A DNA stretch of 22,099 bases from an uncultured Lachnospiraceae bacterium. GTDB taxonomy: Bacteria; Bacillota; Clostridia; Lachnospirales; Lachnospiraceae. Location: positions 1 to 22,099 of the forward strand of contig CATXUX010000047.1 in NCBI GenBank assembly GCA_958402795.1, given 5' to 3'. Below are positions 7,742-14,627 of this stretch, one piece after another (position 1 is the first letter of the stretch; each line of letters begins with the position of its first letter). The position numbers and the translations under genes are program-made. The notes beneath the pieces were generated by a model, which was not told the origin of the DNA, did not search any database, and saw only the letters and a program-made list of their open reading frames with translations.

Positions 7742-8863
7742 ATGAACTGGGATTATTTGCAGCCGGTGAAAATCCGGTTTGGAAAGGGCAGAGTGTCCGA
7801 AGTGAAAGATCTGGCGAAGCAGATGGGACTCACAAACGGTCTTCTGGTTGCGGATCCGTTCTTCTTTACCAACGGACTTGCAGAACGGATCATGCAGGAG
7901 AGTGAAGGCGCAATCACCGTATCCTTCGGTGAGTTATCGCCGAATCCGGATGTGACGGAGGTAGACGCCTGTGCGGAGGTTATCCGGGAAAAGAATGTTG
8001 GATTTGTTGTTGCGCTGGGCGGCGGAAGTTCTATGGACTGCGCGAAAGCGGCGGCAAGCATTGCGCTGACAGCGGATTCCATCCGGAAATATCACGGAAC
8101 CGGAATTCCCATGCCGCAGGAACATTTACCGCTGATCGCTGTGCCGACCACGGCGGGAACCGGCAGTGAGGTGACCTGTGTATCGGTATTGACGGATCAT
8201 GCGAACGGAAAGAAATCGCCGATTGTTTCTGACGGGTTCTATCCGGATTATGCGATTATTGATCCGGAACTGACCTATACAATGCCGCCAAAAGTAACGG
8301 CGGGAACCGGAATTGACGTATTGTCCCATGCGCTGGAAGGGTTCTGGAGCAAAGGACACCAGCCGATCTGCGATGCATGCGCGCTTCATGCGGCAGAACT
8401 GGTATTCCAATATTTATACCGGGCATATGTTGATCCGAATGATGAAGAAGCCAGAGAGAAAATGTGCGAAGCGTCCCTGATCGCAGGACTTGCGTTTACA
8501 CTGCCGAAGACAACGTCTTCCCATGCCTGCTCTTTCCCGCTTACAAATATCCACCATATTCCGCACGGCGAAGCCTGCGGGTTGACACTGGATTATTTCG
8601 CAAGAATCAATGCGAAAGGCGCGGAAGGGGAACGGATCGAAACATTTGCAAAGAAACTCGGGTTCTCGGATGCGGACGCGATGGCGACGGAGATCCATGA
8701 CCTGAAAGAACGGATAGGACTTCGAAATGATCTGAAAGACCTGCATCTGACGGAAGAACAGATTGCAGATCTGGTACGGATCAGCAGACATCCGAATTTA
8801 TATAACAATCCGGTGGAGATCACCGATGAAATGCTGGATGAGATGTATCATCAACTGGCATAA
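7742..8863 (+). CDS. Iron-type (group III) alcohol dehydrogenase, candidate sulfoacetaldehyde reductase
   Basis: A 373-residue NAD(P)H-linked aldehyde reductase of the metal-dependent (Fe/Zn) dehydrogenase superfamily. The nucleotide-binding GGGSSMDCAK is at 93-102 and PTTAGTGSE at 135-143. The four expected metal ligands are D192, H196 (IDVLSHALEG), H261 (SSHACSFPL) and H275 (IPHGEA). The SFPLTN...IPHGEA stretch resembles reductases of anionic short aldehydes such as phosphono- or sulfoacetaldehyde (recollection). ATG 7742 is preferred over the in-frame TTG at 7718, which overlaps the aminotransferase stop; AAAGGATGG precedes the ATG. As partner of the aminotransferase it would reduce the deaminated aldehyde to an alcohol and re-oxidise NADH. 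M-ADH sulfoacetaldehyde reductases (SarD, TauF) are known in gut bacteria; assignment here is inferred. Confidence 0.88.
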   Translation: MNWDYLQPVKIRFGKGRVSEVKDLAKQMGLTNGLLVADPFFFTNGLAERIMQESEGAITVSFGELSPNPDVTEVDACAEVIREKNVGFVVALGGGSSMDCAKAAASIALTADSIRKYHGTGIPMPQEHLPLIAVPTTAGTGSEVTCVSVLTDHANGKKSPIVSDGFYPDYAIIDPELTYTMPPKVTAGTGIDVLSHALEGFWSKGHQPICDACALHAAELVFQYLYRAYVDPNDEEAREKMCEASLIAGLAFTLPKTTSSHACSFPLTNIHHIPHGEACGLTLDYFARINAKGAEGERIETFAKKLGFSDADAMATEIHDLKERIGLRNDLKDLHLTEEQIADLVRISRHPNLYNNPVEITDEMLDEMYHQLA

Positions 8864-8871
8864 GGAAACGC

Positions 8872-8906
8872 AACGGGGCGGATAGGAAAATATCTGCCCC
8901 GTTTTT
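8872..8906 (+). terminator. Intrinsic terminator after the dehydrogenase gene
   Basis: AACGGGGCGGATA (8872-8884) pairs with TATCTGCCCCGTT (8891-8903) over 13 bp with one G-T pair, loop GGAAAA, and TTTTT ending at 8906. No convincing -10 box was seen in the 51 bases between it and the symporter gene, so that gene may depend on read-through or on an unrecognised promoter. Confidence 0.85.
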
Positions 8907-8957
8907 CACGATACAGGAACTTGTTGTTGGGAATCAGAGAAAGGAAGAGGTGGCATT

Positions 8958-10439
8958 ATGTACAGTGTGGTAATTGCATTTGGCTTTGCCAGCGTGATGT
9001 TGTGCATAGGAATGTTTATCAGGGGAAAAGTAAAATTTTTCCAGAACATGCTGATGCCGGTCAGTGTGATCGGCGGCGTGATCGGATTTTTGTTCATCAA
9101 TCTGGTGCTTACAAAAATCGATGTGGGCGGCGTGACCGTTCAGGATTTTAGTAACATTGTTGACGTATTTTTTGTATTTTCATTTATTTCCATCGGTCTG
9201 ACCGGAGAAAAGAAGAAGAAAAAAGCAGAGCCGAAGGAGAAGAAAAGCAGCGGACCGGTAAGAGGCTCCATCGGGATGGCGCTGATCTGGTGTATGCTGT
9301 ATGCATTGACTCCGGTTGCCGGAGTGCTGATCGTATCTTTGATCGGCGGTGCGTTCGGGATGGATCCGATGTATGGAATTTTGATTCCGTTTGCGTTCTG
9401 TCAGGGACCGGGACAGTCCTCTACTTATGGAAGATTGTTTGAAAATACTTATGGATTTGCAAACGCGGAAATGGTGGCGCTTACCTATGCGGTCTGCGGG
9501 TTCCTTGCGGCGTTCCTGGTAGGCGTGCCAATGGCGAGATACGGACTGAAAAAAGGACTTGCCAAAAATAAAAGCAAAATCAATTCCGCAGTAGAGCGCG
9601 GATACTTTGTACCGGAAGAACAGAGAGAGCCTGTCGGAAAATCTACGTTCCACAGTGCGAATATCGAAACCGTGGCGGCACATTTTGCCGTGATGGGAGT
9701 CTGCTATCTGCTGGCGCTGGTATTTTCGAAAATTATCAGTTACATTCCGGCGATTGGTTCGACCTTCAGCGCGATGCTTTTCATGTGGGGCATGCTGGCG
9801 GCATATGTGGTTAAGGGAATCATGCGGAAATTAAAAATTGATTATCTGATCAATAACACCCTGCAGAGCCGGATCACCGGATTCTTCTCCGATTACCTGG
9901 TCGTGTGTGCGTTTATGGCAATCCAGCTCGGCGTGATCGGAAGCTGGATCATTCCGATCGTCATTGTCAGTATTGCGGGAACCGCGATCACGGCATTTGT
10001 ATGTCTGTACTTCTGTGCGAGACTGGGAAGCGACCATGATTTTGAAAGAATGCTCGGTGTATATGGAACCAGTACCGGCACAACGCCAAGCGGCGTATCC
10101 CTGCTGCGTATCGTAGATCCGAAGCTGCAGACGCCGACCGGCGTGGAGCTTGGCATGATGAATATGGCGATGATCTTCTCCTCACCGACCATGCTTCTGA
10201 TCACATTTGCCGGACTGGATATGATCTCACTTCCGGTTGCCTGCGGCGGAATGACACTGACGGTCGTGCTGTATATGATCCTGCTGAAAGTATTCCGCGT
10301 ATGGAAAAAACCGACCTTCTCTTTATTGAAAGGAAAGAAGTTCGACAGCAAAGAGGAAGAGGATGACATTCCATTCCTCAAAGGATATCTGCATGTTGAC
10401 AGCGAGTCCGCAGAAAAAGTAATGAACAACAGTTTTTAG
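8958..10439 (+). CDS. GltS-type (ESS family) sodium:amino acid/carboxylate symporter
   Basis: A 493-residue membrane transporter with about ten to twelve hydrophobic segments in two inverted halves. Each half carries a glycine-rich re-entrant loop: QGPGQSSTYG at 149-158 and GTSTGTTPSG at 370-379, the arrangement of Na+/glutamate symporter GltS. It is longer than the roughly 400-residue norm because of soluble segments: a very lysine-rich loop at 84-97, a linker near 200-235, and an acidic tail from about 459 containing SKEEEDD. The ATG has AGGAAGAGG 7 bases upstream. Substrate is unknown; the context suggests an amino acid, acylated amine or sulfonate. The PII gene downstream makes post-translational control through the soluble segments plausible (inference). 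Confidence 0.85.
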   Translation: MYSVVIAFGFASVMLCIGMFIRGKVKFFQNMLMPVSVIGGVIGFLFINLVLTKIDVGGVTVQDFSNIVDVFFVFSFISIGLTGEKKKKKAEPKEKKSSGPVRGSIGMALIWCMLYALTPVAGVLIVSLIGGAFGMDPMYGILIPFAFCQGPGQSSTYGRLFENTYGFANAEMVALTYAVCGFLAAFLVGVPMARYGLKKGLAKNKSKINSAVERGYFVPEEQREPVGKSTFHSANIETVAAHFAVMGVCYLLALVFSKIISYIPAIGSTFSAMLFMWGMLAAYVVKGIMRKLKIDYLINNTLQSRITGFFSDYLVVCAFMAIQLGVIGSWIIPIVIVSIAGTAITAFVCLYFCARLGSDHDFERMLGVYGTSTGTTPSGVSLLRIVDPKLQTPTGVELGMMNMAMIFSSPTMLLITFAGLDMISLPVACGGMTLTVVLYMILLKVFRVWKKPTFSLLKGKKFDSKEEEDDIPFLKGYLHVDSESAEKVMNNSF

Positions 10440-10443
10440 GCAA

Positions 10444-10599
10444 CAGCTCAGCCATAAGCTGGAACGCGGGCGGATCATGCTCGCATGAATACGTACGCGA
10501 TCCTGCTTATGAGCAGAGCGCCATTTTATGAGCAAAAAGAGCTGCAAAGCAGCGGAGAAGCATCGCAGATGCGTTTTGCGAATGGCGCGTGCTGAGCTG
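10444..10599 (+). ncRNA. Multibranched palindromic element between symporter and PII genes (structured RNA or mobile repeat)
   Basis: About 156 bases fold into one closed structure by Watson-Crick pairs. P1: CAGCTCAGC 10444-10452 with GCTGAGCTG 10591-10599. P2: CATAAGC 10453-10459 with GCTTATG 10505-10511, enclosing GGATC/GATCC (10472-10476/10499-10503). P3: GCGCCATT 10518-10525 with AATGGCGC 10581-10588, then GCAAAA/TTTTGC (10532-10537/10574-10579), then two hairpins, GCTGC-AAA-GCAGC (10541-10553) and GCATC-GCA-GATGC (10560-10572). An A-rich run follows at 10602-10615, so it is not a plus-strand terminator. It matches no riboswitch class that I recognise. A structured RNA, a cis-regulator of the PII gene, or a non-autonomous mobile palindrome are all possible. 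Confidence 0.6.
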
Positions 10600-10655
10600 C
10601 AGAAAAAAATAAAAAAGCAGGCCGGGGGTTGAATCCGGCGGAAAGGGGTATTATT

Positions 10656-10985
10656 ATGAAGATGATTTTTGCAATTGTAAGACCGGAGAAAGTATATGAG
10701 ATCAATAAGGCGTTGGCGGAGGCTGGCTTTGGTGCTTCTACCAAGTGGAACGTGGCGGGTCGCGGGAAGCAGAACGGGATTCAGGTCGGAGAGATCGTAT
10801 ACGATGAAATGACGAAGGAAATGCTGATGGTAGCGTGTGATGATGAAGATAAGAATGAGATCATCGACGTGATCATGGATTATGCGCAGACCGGAGAATC
10901 CGGAAATTCAGGCGACGGAAGAATTTTCGTGGTTCCGATCGAAGAATCGTATACCATTTCTACACAGAGTAAGGAAGATGCGTAA
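10656..10985 (+). CDS. PII-family signal protein, NifI1-like
   Basis: A 109-residue trimer-forming PII protein. It opens MKMIFAIVRPEKVYEINKAL and has the T-loop region GRGKQNGIQVGEIVYDEM (35-52) and the B-loop TGESGNSGDGRIFVVP (79-94). The T-loop lacks the uridylylated Tyr51 context of GlnB/GlnK, and the GRGKQ-GIQVG...YDE pattern matches NifI1-type PII proteins from nitrogenase operons (from memory), though no nif genes are present. The B-loop is about three residues longer than usual, and Arg replaces the usual Lys in GDGK. Such proteins sense ATP/ADP and 2-oxoglutarate and bind transporters or enzymes. The ATG at 10656 has GAAAGGGG upstream; the in-frame TTG at 10629 is rejected. Its stop overlaps the amidohydrolase start (TAATG). 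Confidence 0.9.
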   Translation: MKMIFAIVRPEKVYEINKALAEAGFGASTKWNVAGRGKQNGIQVGEIVYDEMTKEMLMVACDDEDKNEIIDVIMDYAQTGESGNSGDGRIFVVPIEESYTISTQSKEDA

Positions 10986-12634
10986 TGAAAAAGTTATATT
11001 TCGGCGGTGATATCATCACGATGTGCAGGGAAGAGGACGCTCCCGAAGCAGTTGTCACAGAAGACGGGATCATCCGCTATGTGGGAAGTCTTGACGAGGC
11101 AGAGAGGCTGTGCGCGGCAGAGGAAAAGTCCGGCAAAGAGGAAGAGGGCGGTATGCTCTCTGCCGGATGGCGGGAAACCGAGAAGATTGACCTGCAGGGC
11201 AGGACATTGATGCCATCGTTTATTGATCCGCACAGTCATTTTTCACAGGTCGCACAGGGCATCACGACATGCGACCTGTCGGAAGCACAGAGTTTTGAAG
11301 AAATCAGGGATACGCTCAAAACCTATCTGGAGGAACGCGAGATTGATGAAAACGGCATTGTATTTGCAACCGGATACGACCACAATTTCCTCAGGGAGGA
11401 GCGGCATCCCGACCGGCATCTCCTGGATCAGGTGTCGGAGACTGTGCCGGTTTACATCTCTCACTCTTCCGGACATATGGGCGTGGCAAACTCGGCGTTG
11501 CTCCGTCTGGCGGGACTTACGGCAGATACGCCGGATCCGGCGGGCGGAAAATTCGGCAGAGAAGAAGACGGCAGCCTGAGTGGATACGTGGAAGAGGTTC
11601 CCGCGCTGATGAAAGTCCTGCTTCCGGCGATGGCGCTGATGAAAGCAGACATGAAACAGCAGATGGATCTGGCACAGGAGATGTATCTGAAATACGGAAT
11701 TACAACGGTGCAGGAAGGCGCTGCCATGGTACAGGGAGCACAGGGACTTGCACAGTATGCGGCGACCGGCGCGCTGAAGCTGGATCTGGTTGCATATATT
11801 CTGGAAAATGAATACGAAGCGGGGATGAAATCTCTTGCAGAGTATGACCGGAAATATAAAGACAGATTCAAAATCGGCGGTGCAAAGATCATTTTAGACG
11901 GTTCGCCGCAGGGAAAATCTGCGTGGCTTTCCAGACCGTATGAAGGAGAAAATGAGTATTGCGGCTACCCGAGCCATGAGGACGCCTATGTAGAAAATGC
12001 AGTTTTAAAAGCAGTCCGGGGCGGCTATCAGATTCTTGCACACTGCAATGGAGACGCTGCGTCCCAGCAGTTCCTTGACAGCTATAAAAAAGCAGTACAG
12101 ACCGTGGAAAATCCAGATATGGATCTCAGACCGGTCATGATCCACTGCCAGACCGTCCGGGAAGACCAGTTGGATGTGATGAAAGAATTACGGATGATTC
12201 CGTCCATTTTTATCGGACATACGTATTACTGGGGAGATGTTCATCTGAAAAATCTGGGGCAAAAGCGGGGCGCCAATATCAGTCCTGTGAAATGGGCACT
12301 GGAGCGGGGACTGGTGTATAACTTCCATCAGGACGCTCCGGTAACGAAGCCGGATATGCTGCATTCCGTCTGGTGCGCGGCAAACCGTATCACCAGAAAA
12401 GGACAGCCGATCGGGCAAGAGCAGTGCATCAGCGTGTACGATGCGTTAAAAGGCGTGACGATTAACGCCGCATATGAATATCACGAAGAACATACGAAAG
12501 GCACGCTGGAAGCCGGAAAGCTGGCGGATCTGGTGATCCTCGATCAGAACCCGCTGAAAGTAGAGAAAGAAGAAGTAAAAAACATTCGGGTTGTAGAAAC
12601 AATCAAACACGGAGAGACGTGCTACCGGGCATAA
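10985..12634 (+). CDS. Amidohydrolase_3 (YtcJ-like) family metal-dependent hydrolase
   Basis: A 549-residue cytoplasmic enzyme of the amidohydrolase superfamily, likely cleaving a C-N amide bond. Metal-site residues visible: H83 and H85 in DPHSH, K301 in GGAKIILDG (candidate bridging lysine), H353 in AHCNGDAA, H387 in MIHCQT and D450 in HQDAP. The composite beta-sandwich ends appear at the start (GGDIITM) and the end (GTLEAGKLADLVILDQNP). Length is normal for the family. A Glu/Lys-rich insert at about 44-66 interrupts the N-terminal sandwich. Its ATG overlaps the PII stop by one base, so the two are translationally coupled. The substrate is unknown; with the transaminase upstream, an N-acyl amine or amino acid delivered by the symporter is a reasonable guess. 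Confidence 0.85.
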   Translation: MKKLYFGGDIITMCREEDAPEAVVTEDGIIRYVGSLDEAERLCAAEEKSGKEEEGGMLSAGWRETEKIDLQGRTLMPSFIDPHSHFSQVAQGITTCDLSEAQSFEEIRDTLKTYLEEREIDENGIVFATGYDHNFLREERHPDRHLLDQVSETVPVYISHSSGHMGVANSALLRLAGLTADTPDPAGGKFGREEDGSLSGYVEEVPALMKVLLPAMALMKADMKQQMDLAQEMYLKYGITTVQEGAAMVQGAQGLAQYAATGALKLDLVAYILENEYEAGMKSLAEYDRKYKDRFKIGGAKIILDGSPQGKSAWLSRPYEGENEYCGYPSHEDAYVENAVLKAVRGGYQILAHCNGDAASQQFLDSYKKAVQTVENPDMDLRPVMIHCQTVREDQLDVMKELRMIPSIFIGHTYYWGDVHLKNLGQKRGANISPVKWALERGLVYNFHQDAPVTKPDMLHSVWCAANRITRKGQPIGQEQCISVYDALKGVTINAAYEYHEEHTKGTLEAGKLADLVILDQNPLKVEKEEVKNIRVVETIKHGETCYRA

Positions 12635-12643
12635 ATGAAGTAT

Positions 12644-12704
12644 CCCCCGGGTGGGTTGAACGACGGTTTTCGGACTGTTCGTTTCATTCATCCGGGGGAA
12701 TTTT
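12644..12704 (+). terminator. Intrinsic terminator after the amidohydrolase gene
   Basis: CCCCCGG (12644-12650) pairs with TCCGGGGG (12691-12698). The arms continue inward imperfectly with G-T pairs and a small mismatch through TTGAACGACGG and CTGTTCGTTTCA, giving a long hairpin, and AATTTT follows. It closes the cluster that begins at 4003. Confidence 0.75.
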
Positions 12705-12739
12705 AATCCGTTTGAGCAGGCGGTTTGGAGACAAAAATA

Positions 12740-12768
12740 TTGAAGAAAAAAGAGGCACATGCTATGAT
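12740..12768 (+). promoter_or_regulatory. Sigma-A-type promoter of the tandem ATPase-nuclease genes
   Basis: TTGAAG at 12740-12745, a 17-base spacer and TATGAT at 12763-12768, just after the terminator. The predicted start near 12775 leaves only about 8 bases before the ATG at 12783, which supports the later ATG at 12831 as the real start of the next gene. Confidence 0.6.
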
Positions 12769-12830
12769 ATAGATATCATTGTATGGCGACACCCATAGAT
12801 CGGATGTTCCGGAAAGGAGAGACTGCTAAA

Positions 12831-14531
12831 ATGGATGAAGCGAGAAGAAAAAAGCTGCCTGTCGGAATTGAGAATTTTGAAAAAATCCGGAAAGCAGGAT
12901 TTTATTATGTGGATAAAACAGCGATGATCAAAGAGCTGCTTAATACATGGGGCGAAGTGAATTTATTTACAAGACCGAGACGTTTTGGAAAGTCACTGAA
13001 TATGAGTATGCTGAAATCATTTTTTGAGATTGGATGTGACAGCACTCTTTTTAACGGCTTGGAAATCTCAAAGGAACGGACACTGTGTGATGAATATATG
13101 GGCAAATTTCCGGTGATATCTGTTAGCTTCAAGGGCGTCGCGGCTGCGAATTATGAAACGGCAAGAAACCTTGTTGTTAAGGTGGTCAATGAGGAGGCAA
13201 GGAGACTCCATTTCCTTCTGGACAGTAACAGATTGTCTCCGGAGGATAAAGAACTTTTTTCTTTGCTCCTCCGGAAAGAAATGGATGACGAGACGTTAAT
13301 GTTCAGTATTCGCGAGCTTTCAGAACTGCTTATGAAGCATTACGGAAAACAGGTTATTATATTGATTGATGAATATGACGTTCCTTTGGCGAAGGCAAAT
13401 GAACAAGGATATTATGATCAGATGGTATTTCTCATTCGGAATATATTTGAGCAGGCGCTTAAAACAAACGAGAATCTTTATTTTTCTGTATTGACCGGCT
13501 GTCTGCGGGTAGCAAAGGAAAGCATTTTTACCGGATTGAATAATCCCAAAATCCTTTCAATCACGACGGTTCGGTTTGACGAGTATTTTGGATTTACAGA
13601 TGAAGAAGTGAGGGCGATGCTGGAATACTATCATTTTGAAGGAAAGTATGACGCAATCAAGGAATGGTATGATGGATATCGGTTTGGAAATGTTGATGTG
13701 TATTGTCCATGGGATGTGATCAGTTATTGTGATGAATTAATGGGGGATCCGACAACTATACCGAGGGACTATTGGTCAAATACCAGCGGGAATGACGTAG
13801 TCAGGCGATTTATCAGACAAGCAGATAAAGGCGTGACAAAAAGAGAAATAGAAATGTTGATTGCGGGTGATACGGTAACGAAAGCAATTAAACAAGAATT
13901 GACCTATAGCAACCTGTATGATTCCATCGATCATCTCTGGAGCGTACTATTTACTACCGGTTATTTAACACAGCGTGGCATGGCGGATGATGGAAGATAT
14001 TTGTTGGCCATTCCGAATATGGAAATCCGCAATATCTTCAAGAACCAGATCATGGAGATGTTCAAAGAGGGAGTAGAGAAGGATGGAAAGACACTGGAGG
14101 CATTTTGCAGTGCATTGCAGTCTGGAAACAGTGCAGAAGTAGAAAGAATTTTTACAGAATATCTGAACCAGACGGTAGGCATCCGTGATACGTTTGTCAG
14201 AAAACCGACAAAAGAAAACTATTACCATGGTATTTTGATAGGAATCCTGGGGTTTAAAGGAAACTGGTACGTGAGATCCAACCGGGAATCCGGGGATGGA
14301 TATTGTGATATTATCATTGAAATTGAGAGTGAAAAGATAGGCATTATTATAGAAGTTAAATATGCAGAAAACGCCGGATATGAAAATGCATGTAAAAAAG
14401 CGTTGGAGCAGATTAATAAAGAAAGGTACAGCGAGGAACTGAAAAGAGAAGAGTTTCATACCATCTACAAATATGGCATTGCTTGTTACAAGAAACAGTG
14501 CAGGGTAGTGTTGGAGACAGAAACGAATTGA
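12831..14531 (+). CDS. AAA-ATPase-like protein with C-terminal PD-(D/E)XK nuclease domain
   Basis: A 566-residue protein of the widespread gut-bacterial AAA-ATPase-like/DUF1703-type family. The N-terminal signature is LPVGIENFEKIRKAGFYYVDKT (9-30), then a P-loop variant TRPRRFGKSL (47-56, K54) and Walker B VIILIDEYD (175-183). The C-terminal domain has the PD-(D/E)XK pattern: E462, D493 in GYCDIIIE, E508-V-K510 in IIIEVK, and Q527 in a following helix. ATG 12831 has GGAAAGGAG upstream and the family signature begins at once. Function is not established: members occur in many copies per genome and have been suggested as mobile-DNA or defence factors. Base composition is visibly more AT-rich than the upstream cluster. 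A second gene of similar architecture but different sequence follows after 96 bases. Confidence 0.85.
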   Translation: MDEARRKKLPVGIENFEKIRKAGFYYVDKTAMIKELLNTWGEVNLFTRPRRFGKSLNMSMLKSFFEIGCDSTLFNGLEISKERTLCDEYMGKFPVISVSFKGVAAANYETARNLVVKVVNEEARRLHFLLDSNRLSPEDKELFSLLLRKEMDDETLMFSIRELSELLMKHYGKQVIILIDEYDVPLAKANEQGYYDQMVFLIRNIFEQALKTNENLYFSVLTGCLRVAKESIFTGLNNPKILSITTVRFDEYFGFTDEEVRAMLEYYHFEGKYDAIKEWYDGYRFGNVDVYCPWDVISYCDELMGDPTTIPRDYWSNTSGNDVVRRFIRQADKGVTKREIEMLIAGDTVTKAIKQELTYSNLYDSIDHLWSVLFTTGYLTQRGMADDGRYLLAIPNMEIRNIFKNQIMEMFKEGVEKDGKTLEAFCSALQSGNSAEVERIFTEYLNQTVGIRDTFVRKPTKENYYHGILIGILGFKGNWYVRSNRESGDGYCDIIIEIESEKIGIIIEVKYAENAGYENACKKALEQINKERYSEELKREEFHTIYKYGIACYKKQCRVVLETETN

Positions 14532-14627
14532 TATGTATACGAACCGGACGCATGGTAAAATCGGAAGCATAGATAATCGTGCAGCAGAGTGGGATGCAGT
14601 ATAGTCGAGAAAAGAGGGACGAAGAAG

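Noticed and set aside
10656..10985. Nitrogen-fixation island suggested by the NifI1-like PII gene
   Set aside because: No nifH, nifD, nifK or accessory genes in the window; NifI1-like proteins also occur outside nif operons.
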